Source: JAYUKV01 sp043764135 (GTDB lineage Bacteria > Patescibacteriota > JACMRA01). Taken from it: 7,490 nucleotides of DNA. Every line of letters starts with the position of its first letter. The stretch's first letter is position 1. This document shows positions 1-5,263 of this stretch, in pieces. The stretch is from contig JAYUKV010000140.1 of assembly GCA_043764135.1 (NCBI GenBank), forward strand, positions 1 to 7,490. Reading direction: 5' to 3'. The notes under the pieces were generated by a model. That model saw only the letters and a program-made list of their open reading frames with translations, did not search any database and was not told the origin of the DNA. The position numbers were made by a program, and so were the translations under genes.

Positions 1-1
1 C

Positions 2-88
2 TGGCAAAAAGAGTATGATGTAAGCGATGAAGAATTAAAGGAGATTATGGAGTATTTCGGATATGGATGGGTTTTTAAAAAGTGTTAA
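2..88 (+). CDS. 3' end of an unidentified protein (partial)
   Basis: This is the last 28 codons of a gene that begins outside the window. The frame starting at base 2 is open to a TAA at 86-88, and the other two forward frames are not both open and protein-like. The encoded tail is acidic then aromatic and basic, with DEELKEIMEYFGYGW near the end, and finishes in FKKC. It looks like a soluble, partly helical C-terminus. There is too little to assign a family. No convincing terminator follows: a 7-bp inverted repeat (CAGATAT 94-100 with ATATCTG 130-136) has a 29-nt loop and no T tract. Confidence 0.6.
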   Translation, partial: WQKEYDVSDEELKEIMEYFGYGWVFKKC

Positions 89-232
89 GTCTTCAGATAT
101 TTATAAATTATTTATTTGGCTTGTATAATATATCTGTTTAAAGTCAAAAAATATAAACTTTAAGTAAAAAATTTGAACTTAAAAATTCATAACTTTGAAT
201 TTCGAAGAAAGTAAAACATTTATATTTGCATT

Positions 233-266
233 AAAAAATGTCTGCAAGAATAAAATTCTTGCAGAC
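233..266 (-). terminator. intrinsic terminator of the VWA gene
   Basis: Bases 240-250 and 256-266 form a perfect 11-bp inverted repeat around a 5-nt loop (251-255). Read on the minus strand, the stem is followed after one base by six T residues (complement of A233-A238). It begins 11 nt past the stop codon of the VWA gene, which is the expected place for a rho-independent terminator. The T tract lies only on the minus-strand exit side, so it serves the leftward gene rather than the partial gene at the left edge. Confidence 0.9.
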
Positions 267-277
267 TATAGGTTAAA

Positions 278-970
278 TTAGGCTAAGATTGTTTTCAAAT
301 GAGTATCTAACCCTGATGTAAAAATTTGATCTAAGCTAAAAAAGCTAACAATATCATATTTTACATCATCAAGATTATCCAAAGAAGAGTAAAAAGAATC
401 TAAATTTACTCGACCAATCTTAGTAAAGATAATATGAAATTCATCTTGACTGGTGAGTCTGGACGCTGTATTTCGAATCCAATTGGGAAGTAAATTCCTA
501 TCAGCACATGCACCATCTAAAAAGATATAAGCAATTGTTTTACTTTTCTCGAGGGGATTGGCTTTTCTAGCATTATGAACCTTGAAAGCATGATCAAGGG
601 CTGGGATGATGTAATCTTCGCCGCTAGATCGTTGGCTGAGAAAACGGCTAAATGATGAACTACCAAGAACGCAATCTTGTTCATACCAAAATGTATCATC
701 AAAAATACAAAGATCTGGTGCAGGATCAGAAATCATTACCTGTTGAACATAAGCAAGTGCAAGTTCATTTGCAGCTTGTTCTCGAGATAAATTGGATGTT
801 GAAGTTTTAGATCCGAACAGACCATTTTTAACAGTTTCAACGACCATAGGTGTATCAAAATTAAAACCCATTGATCCTGAACCATCTTTAATGATAACAG
901 AATTTGTACCCTTGAGTTGTTCTAAAACTTGGTTAGTAGATTCATCGTACTCGTGAATAACTTGAAACAT
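278..970 (-). CDS. von Willebrand factor A (VWA) domain protein, TerF/TerY-like
   Basis: This is a soluble, single-domain VWA protein of 230 aa with no signal peptide or membrane segment. The metal-ion-dependent adhesion site (MIDAS) signature DxSxS is present as DGSGSM at residues 29-34, after a hydrophobic strand (SVIIKD). A second Rossmann-like strand ends in FLDGACAD (about 150-157), where VWA proteins carry the third metal-site Asp. SGEDYIIPAL (116-125) sits where the family has GGTxxxPAL, so the usual metal-binding Thr appears to be Glu. Bacterial proteins of this shape occur in tellurium/stress clusters (TerF, TerY), but no Ter partner is visible here and the function is unknown. I chose ATG at 970 over an upstream in-frame TTG at 979 because GAAGG (984-980) lies 9 nt before the ATG and abuts the TTG. 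By eye the gene seems richer in G+C than its neighbours. It is monocistronic, with its own promoter candidate and a strong terminator. Confidence 0.8.
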   Translation of the reverse strand: MFQVIHEYDESTNQVLEQLKGTNSVIIKDGSGSMGFNFDTPMVVETVKNGLFGSKTSTSNLSREQAANELALAYVQQVMISDPAPDLCIFDDTFWYEQDCVLGSSSFSRFLSQRSSGEDYIIPALDHAFKVHNARKANPLEKSKTIAYIFLDGACADRNLLPNWIRNTASRLTSQDEFHIIFTKIGRVNLDSFYSSLDNLDDVKYDIVSFFSLDQIFTSGLDTHLKTILA

Positions 971-1017
971 AGATTTCAACCTTCAATTGTTTTTGAATTT
1001 TTTTTTGGACAATTTTT

Positions 1018-1046
1018 AAAATGCATTAAAAGTTAATTATTGTCAA
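1018..1046 (-). promoter_or_regulatory. candidate sigma70-type promoter for the VWA gene
   Basis: On the minus strand a perfect TTGACA (1046-1041) is followed after 17 nt by CATTTT (1023-1018). The latter is a poor -10 but keeps the A at position 2 and the final T. Transcription would begin near 1011, giving a leader of about 40 nt that contains the GAAGG ribosome site at 984-980. The -35 match and spacing are good and the -10 is weak. In DNA this A+T-rich, chance matches are common. Confidence 0.4.
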
Positions 1047-1231
1047 GTTAATAAGATTAAATTTATAACAAGATCAGAGTAAAAGTATTGAAATTAATTA
1101 AACAATAGGTTCTTTAAATAAATACATTGGTTGTTTATATAGAATTTTAGTTTTATTTTTTGGAAGGGCTGTTTTATTCAATTCAAATTAAGAAGTTATT
1201 AGAAAAATTAACATAATTATAGAATAAATTA

Positions 1232-1253
1232 CCACATTAAACAATTAATGAGG
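1232..1253 (-). terminator. possible weak terminator after the EEP gene
   Basis: CATTAA (1235-1240) pairs with TTAATG (1245-1250) around a 4-nt loop. Beyond an A/A mismatch, CC (1232-1233) pairs with GG (1252-1253). On the minus strand it is followed by a T-rich but interrupted stretch, about 16 nt downstream of the EEP stop. The stem is A+T-rich and the T tract poor, so it may only pause or trim transcripts. No better terminator is visible between the EEP and VWA genes. Confidence 0.3.
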
Positions 1254-1268
1254 CAATTTTAAAATTTA

Positions 1269-2018
1269 TTACTTCAAAACTAATCCATTATGATCAGAGA
1301 ACTTCATTCTAACAGAGTTTAGCATTTTTAGTTTCATTGATTGGATGTTCTTTGTTAGGATGAAGTCTATTCTTGATGAGTGTTTTGGGAATGTGATTTT
1401 TTGGGTTGAAGGGTAGTGATGAAAATTGGGAAAAAACATTTCATTCTCAAGGATATCAAAATTGAAATCACCACCAATTACAATTTTTGAATCTGGCAAG
1501 GTGTTTATGTAGGTTGAGATTTCAATTAATTGTGAATGTAGAACTTGTAGTTTAAGGTCTACTTTTTTTTCTTTTTTGTTAAAGGCTGAAGTTGTGTGAG
1601 TGTTTACGACATCAATTGATTCATCATTACCACTTATTCTCAAATGTAGATAACCTTTTTTGGAAATATGGGATACGATTTGAGGTGATCTTACAACTCC
1701 TTGTTTGGTATAATCATTGTAAAATAACTCAAAGTGATACCCTGATAGTATTAGTCTATCAAAAATAGATTTTTTTATAAGTATTACCAAACCACCTTGT
1801 ATAAAAAGTCTGTTTGTTTTGTAGAGTGGTAGGTATTCTTCGAAAAGATTCGAGTTCTTAATCAACCATCTTTCCAAAAAGACTTCTTGCATTAAAATCA
1901 GGTCAGAATCATAAGGTTTAATTTTTGTTAAAAATTGTTTTATATTTTTTCTGGCTTTTACAAAATTAGGGAAGCCGTGGATATTCTGGGATACAATCGT
2001 TCGAAAAACAAAGGGCAT
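1269..2018 (-). CDS. endonuclease/exonuclease/phosphatase (EEP) family hydrolase
   Basis: This 249-aa protein belongs to the Mg2+-dependent EEP fold shared by exonuclease III, DNase I and sphingomyelinase-like phosphodiesterases. The conserved catalytic motifs appear in order: N12 in SQNIHG, E45 in LILMQEV, GGLVIL (75-80), N139/H141 in VVNTHTT, D184/N186 in GGDFNFD, D218 in RIDFIL, and D242-H243 in FSDHNG. The set is complete and the length normal, so an active phosphodiesterase is likely. The substrate (DNA, RNA, phospholipid or a small phosphoester) cannot be told from sequence alone. No signal peptide is evident, which argues for a cytoplasmic role. The ATG start is supported by GGAG (2031-2028), 9 nt upstream. 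It follows the deformylase gene by 28 nt on the same strand and is probably co-transcribed with it. Confidence 0.88.
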   Translation of the reverse strand: MPFVFRTIVSQNIHGFPNFVKARKNIKQFLTKIKPYDSDLILMQEVFLERWLIKNSNLFEEYLPLYKTNRLFIQGGLVILIKKSIFDRLILSGYHFELFYNDYTKQGVVRSPQIVSHISKKGYLHLRISGNDESIDVVNTHTTSAFNKKEKKVDLKLQVLHSQLIEISTYINTLPDSKIVIGGDFNFDILENEMFFPNFHHYPSTQKITFPKHSSRIDFILTKNIQSMKLKMLNSVRMKFSDHNGLVLK

Positions 2019-2046
2019 AAGTTTTTACTCCAATTCTAATCAATTT

Positions 2047-2571
2047 TTATTCAAACTCTGATGGGTCTACTACTTTGGCAGTTGGGTGTTTAATAAATAC
2101 TTTGCCATTCAAATGATCTATTTCGTGTTGAATGACACGAGATAGCCAGTTCTTGGCTTTTAGAACTTGGTTTTTACCGTCTTCGTCTTGGTATTCAACC
2201 ACAATATTGGCTGGTCTTACTAGCCAGTACCATTGATCTGGGAAAGATAAGCATCCTTCAATCATTCTATTTTTAATTTCTGAATAAAATGTTATCTTGG
2301 GATTGATCATAATAAAGTCAGGAATTTTCATTTTACGAGCCTCTTCTGGATTTTCTGACATATTGATTATGCAGATATTAAGAGACTCTCCTATTTGAGG
2401 AGCTGCTAAGCCTATACCTTTACTATCAACAAGATGCCACATATCATTTATAACATTCTTTACATAGTCAGATATAGGAAATTCTACGTCTTTAGCTTGT
2501 TCTAATAGTATTTTATTAGGATAAGTCAAGATTGACCTTTCTATGGATCTGTTCATATACATAACTAACAT
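2047..2571 (-). CDS. def: peptide deformylase
   Basis: Peptide deformylase removes the N-formyl group from the initiator methionine of nascent proteins, using a metal ion, usually Fe2+. All three family motifs are present: GIGLAAPQ (residues 52-59), EGCLS (105-109, metal ligand Cys107) and HEIDH (149-153, metal ligands His149 and His153, catalytic Glu150). The length (174 aa) is typical and the protein should be active and cytoplasmic. The start is uncertain. The frame is open from a TTG at 2577 and has ATGs at 2571, 2562 and 2556, none with a Shine-Dalgarno site. I took 2571 as the first ATG. Starting at 2556 (MNRSIERSILTYP) would match the usual deformylase N-terminus best. A TATACT -10 box at 2588-2583 predicts transcription from about 2576, so the messenger would be almost leaderless. 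It heads a probable two-gene unit with the EEP hydrolase. Confidence 0.95.
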   Translation of the reverse strand: MLVMYMNRSIERSILTYPNKILLEQAKDVEFPISDYVKNVINDMWHLVDSKGIGLAAPQIGESLNICIINMSENPEEARKMKIPDFIMINPKITFYSEIKNRMIEGCLSFPDQWYWLVRPANIVVEYQDEDGKNQVLKAKNWLSRVIQHEIDHLNGKVFIKHPTAKVVDPSEFE

Positions 2572-2605
2572 TGCCAAAAAATAGTATAATTGTCAAAATA
2601 GGGTG
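2571..2605. promoter_or_regulatory. overlapping divergent promoter region with a direct repeat
   Basis: Two -10 boxes share bases on opposite strands: TATAAT (2585-2590) for the rightward genes and TATACT (2588-2583, minus strand) for the deformylase. Neither has a good -35 at normal spacing. The -10 pair is flanked by an imperfect direct repeat, TTGCCAAAAAATAG (from 2571) and TTGTCAAAATAG (from 2590), offset by 19 bp, which could be an operator. AGGG (2600-2603) is a closely spaced ribosome site for the ATG at 2608. Only one polymerase could occupy the shared box at a time, so the two units may exclude each other. Confidence 0.5.
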
Positions 2606-2607
2606 TC

Positions 2608-2922
2608 ATGGCTTTATTATCTATTTCATCATTCTTATTAACAGATCCGAATTACAGATTTGCATTAATGTACAATCTGTTAGACAACAAAATCTGTGAG
2701 ATTATTCATGAACAATTTGGCCAAGCTAACGTAAGATTCCAAATCAAAATAAAAGCTGATAGAGTTAATATTGGATTGTGGTATCTTGATAAATATTACA
2801 ATGCTTTTTTTAAAGTAAATGAAAAAAGAATTGTAAGAGAACTAGAACAAGATCTTAAAAAATTTCAAATAGATCAAAAAAAACCTTACCGAGTATTTAT
2901 AAACTATCATGGGAACAACTAA
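2608..2922 (+). CDS. small protein of unknown function coupled to the ATPase
   Basis: I do not recognise this 104-aa protein. It has a mildly hydrophobic first 25 residues, too short and polar for a clear membrane helix. Alternating hydrophobic and polar residues follow (VRFQIKIKADRVNIGLWYL, about 42-60), suggesting beta strands. Next comes a charged helix (KRIVRELEQDLKKF) and a final strand (PYRVFINYHGNN). It looks like a compact, cytoplasmic, basic alpha/beta protein. The ATG at 2608 is the first possible ATG after an in-frame TAG at 2599, and AGGG lies 4 nt upstream. Its last 14 nt overlap the start of the P-type ATPase gene, and that ATG has no Shine-Dalgarno site. Translation of the ATPase therefore probably depends on ribosomes finishing this gene. 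This links it to the ATPase, perhaps as a regulator or partner, but that is inference. Confidence 0.7.
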   Translation: MALLSISSFLLTDPNYRFALMYNLLDNKICEIIHEQFGQANVRFQIKIKADRVNIGLWYLDKYYNAFFKVNEKRIVRELEQDLKKFQIDQKKPYRVFINYHGNN

Positions 2923-5242
2923 ATATCTTCAGATAATATTGAATCACACAATTAATAAACTCAATATTATTGTCTTTGTCTTTTCATTTCTTCTAATCTT
3001 TATTGGGAGGTTTAATGAAGGGATTATCAGCGCTACAATTATATTTTTTAATATTGTTGTAGGTGCTTTTCAAGAGATAAGAGCTAAACAGAAATTAGAA
3101 AAATTAACACTAAGAAACTCTATAGAATATGTTACCACAAGAGATGGCCAGCAACTCATTCTTAAACAGGACCAAATTCAAGTTGGTGATATAATAAAAT
3201 TAGAATATGGCTATCAAATTCCTGTTGATGGTGTTATAATTAATGGTTATATTCGTATTGATCAATCATTTCTTACAGGAGAAAGTGACCTAATTGATAC
3301 TAGAATTGACTCCCATGTCTATGCTGGATCTAATATATTCTCTGGATCAGCAGAATTGAAGGCAACCCATACATTTGAACAATCAAAAGTAAAAGAAATG
3401 GAGAGAAAAGGAAAGATTTTTGGTATAAAAAATACACCTATTGAAAGAAAAATTAATACTTTAATTAGTTTAATATTATTTTATATTTTTTGGTTTATTC
3501 TTTTTTCTACTGGGTATTTGATCTATAGAGGTGTAAACTTTTCTACAATAGTTCTTGTTAATTCGGTTATTAGTGGTTTAATTCCTTCTACACTTTTAGC
3601 TATGGTAACAGTTGTATATTCTTGGTCGGTTGCAAAGACTTTTCTTAATAAAGAAAACCTTTTACCTCAAAAGCTAAATGCCTATGAATCATTATCGAAT
3701 GTAGAAGTAATTTGTTTTGATAAAACAGGTACACTTACTACTAATCAAATTGAATTTGTTGATTATTACGTTAATGAAGAGATCTTAAGTAGGGATTATT
3801 TTAACAAATATTCAGCTATTTTTGGTCAATATACCAAGAATCACACTAGAACTTCAGAGGTTATTTATAATAACTTTTCAACCCCACAAAACGTTGAAAT
3901 TATTGAAGATCTTCCTTTTAGTTCAGATAGGAAATATTCATCTTTGAAATTTTTAGATAATGGTAAGGAAGTAAAAATTACAATGGGGGCGCTTGAAGTA
4001 ATCCTACCTAACAATCAATTATTAATAACTAAAATTAAACAATATCAACAACAAGGCCTAAGAGTTGTCGCTTCAAAGATAAGTTACAAAAATACTGAAG
4101 TTTTGATGGGATATTACATACTACAAGAAGGTCTGAGAACAGATATATTAGATGTTTTTCAAGCCCTTGAAAAAAATGGAATTGAGTATAAAATTATATC
4201 TGGAGATAATCCATTATCTGTTTTAGCAGTAGCTAATAATATAGGTCTTAAAATAAACAAAGACCAAATTCTATCAGGATCTGATATCAAATCAATGCCA
4301 AGCAAAGTACTATTAAAGCTTCTTCCAAATATTAAAATATTTGGTCGTATGACACCTGAAGATAAAGAGAGAGTTATAGGTTTAATTAAAGAAACTAAGT
4401 ATGTTGCAATGGTAGGTGATGGTATCAATGATCTATTGCCTATTAAGAAAGCAGATTTAGGAATTGTTTTACAATCTGGATCTTCAGCTACAAGGCTGGC
4501 ATCTGATCTGATATTATTAAACGACGATTATAAATCGCTAATATCTTGTTTAGAGTATGGTAAAATTAGTAAATTTATTCTTAATTCATTGTATGGGATT
4601 TTCTTTACAAGATTTATATATCTTTCAGTATTATATTTAACTTTAAGTCTCATTCTTAGATTCTTACCATTTACTATAATACATACTTCCTTGATTTCAC
4701 TTTTGAGTGTTGGTCTTGGGGTCTTATTTTTATTTGCTGTCGTAAATAAATATCAGCTTACTTGGCCGACTCTTAATAGAGTAGAGTTTATTCTACCTAT
4801 ATCTTTACTTACTATATTGCTTTCTCTTGGTCTTGTTTATTCTTTATATGAAAATAATATATCTTTAAGTAAAATTGCTACGAGCTTGGTTGTATACTTG
4901 GTTTTTTGTGCATTAGGAGTTAATCTTCTTTCGATCATTCCTACAAAAGAAAATGTAAATTGGTTAAATATAAGGTATATAATTTTGATGTTTTTGAGCC
5001 AAATATCGATTTTTCTATTCTTGTTGTTGATTATCAATACTAAAACATTGGCAAATATATGGTCATTAACCCAATTAAATATGTATGACTATACAAGAAT
5101 CGGATTCTATATGATATTTTGGATAATAGGGTTCATATTAATTTATTTACTTGATATACAAATTAGAAAGTTAGTATTATTCTTGCTAAATAAAATTAAA
5201 ATCTTTCAAAATCGATTTTTGCCTAACTTGTCAAAAAAATAA
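2909..5242 (+). CDS. P-type cation-transporting ATPase, CtpE-like
   Basis: This is a 777-aa membrane pump of the HAD/P-type ATPase superfamily. The actuator domain has TGES at 123-126, the phosphorylation loop is DKTGT (271-275, Asp271), the hinge has SGD (431-433, usually TGD), and GDGIND is at 503-508. About ten hydrophobic segments are visible: two before the actuator (about 16-55), two before the phosphorylation site (183-240) and six after it (about 560-758). QEIRAKQKLEKL after helix 2 and the pattern around helix 4 resemble the CtpE branch (calcium-linked in mycobacteria). Two oddities stand out. Helix 4 reads IPSTL (225-229) where CtpE and calcium pumps have PEGL, so the ion-binding Glu is missing. 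The protein also begins almost directly at helix 1, without the usual short cytosolic N-terminal domain. An in-frame TAA at 2900-2902 rules out a longer start. The 14-nt overlap with the gene upstream suggests translational coupling. The transported ion is unknown. Confidence 0.92.
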   Translation: MGTTKYLQIILNHTINKLNIIVFVFSFLLIFIGRFNEGIISATIIFFNIVVGAFQEIRAKQKLEKLTLRNSIEYVTTRDGQQLILKQDQIQVGDIIKLEYGYQIPVDGVIINGYIRIDQSFLTGESDLIDTRIDSHVYAGSNIFSGSAELKATHTFEQSKVKEMERKGKIFGIKNTPIERKINTLISLILFYIFWFILFSTGYLIYRGVNFSTIVLVNSVISGLIPSTLLAMVTVVYSWSVAKTFLNKENLLPQKLNAYESLSNVEVICFDKTGTLTTNQIEFVDYYVNEEILSRDYFNKYSAIFGQYTKNHTRTSEVIYNNFSTPQNVEIIEDLPFSSDRKYSSLKFLDNGKEVKITMGALEVILPNNQLLITKIKQYQQQGLRVVASKISYKNTEVLMGYYILQEGLRTDILDVFQALEKNGIEYKIISGDNPLSVLAVANNIGLKINKDQILSGSDIKSMPSKVLLKLLPNIKIFGRMTPEDKERVIGLIKETKYVAMVGDGINDLLPIKKADLGIVLQSGSSATRLASDLILLNDDYKSLISCLEYGKISKFILNSLYGIFFTRFIYLSVLYLTLSLILRFLPFTIIHTSLISLLSVGLGVLFLFAVVNKYQLTWPTLNRVEFILPISLLTILLSLGLVYSLYENNISLSKIATSLVVYLVFCALGVNLLSIIPTKENVNWLNIRYIILMFLSQISIFLFLLLIINTKTLANIWSLTQLNMYDYTRIGFYMIFWIIGFILIYLLDIQIRKLVLFLLNKIKIFQNRFLPNLSKK

Positions 5243-5263
5243 AATTTTTAAATTATACAATAC

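Larger units (their letters stand above)
971..1268. other. 298-nt spacer without a protein gene
   Basis: I see no coding frame of useful length on either strand. The segment holds the VWA leader with its Shine-Dalgarno site, the candidate VWA promoter at 1018-1046, a run of nine T at 998-1006, and a weak hairpin just past the EEP gene. On the + strand TTGTCA (1040-1045), 18 nt, TATAAC (1064-1069) also resembles a promoter, but nothing recognisable lies downstream of it. The remaining sequence, about 1090-1230, is featureless A+T-rich DNA. Confidence 0.6.

Noticed and set aside
517..702. Open frame on the minus strand inside the VWA gene
   Set aside because: It lies wholly within a gene with clear VWA motifs, has no ribosome site or family features, and is best explained as a shadow frame.
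1040..1069. + strand promoter-like TTGTCA, 18 nt, TATAAC
   Set aside because: No gene, structured RNA or terminator follows on the + strand, and such matches are expected in A+T-rich DNA.
2583..2596. TTGACA followed by TATACT on the minus strand before the deformylase
   Set aside because: The boxes are only 2 nt apart, so they cannot act together as -35 and -10. Only the TATACT is kept as a candidate.
4159..4428. 89-codon minus-strand frame within the ATPase gene
   Set aside because: It is antisense to the conserved hinge and GDGIND region of the pump, has no recognisable protein character and no promoter.
4837..5037. 66-codon minus-strand frame within the ATPase gene
   Set aside because: It is antisense to membrane helices, whose T-rich codons naturally give lysine- and isoleucine-rich frames on the other strand.
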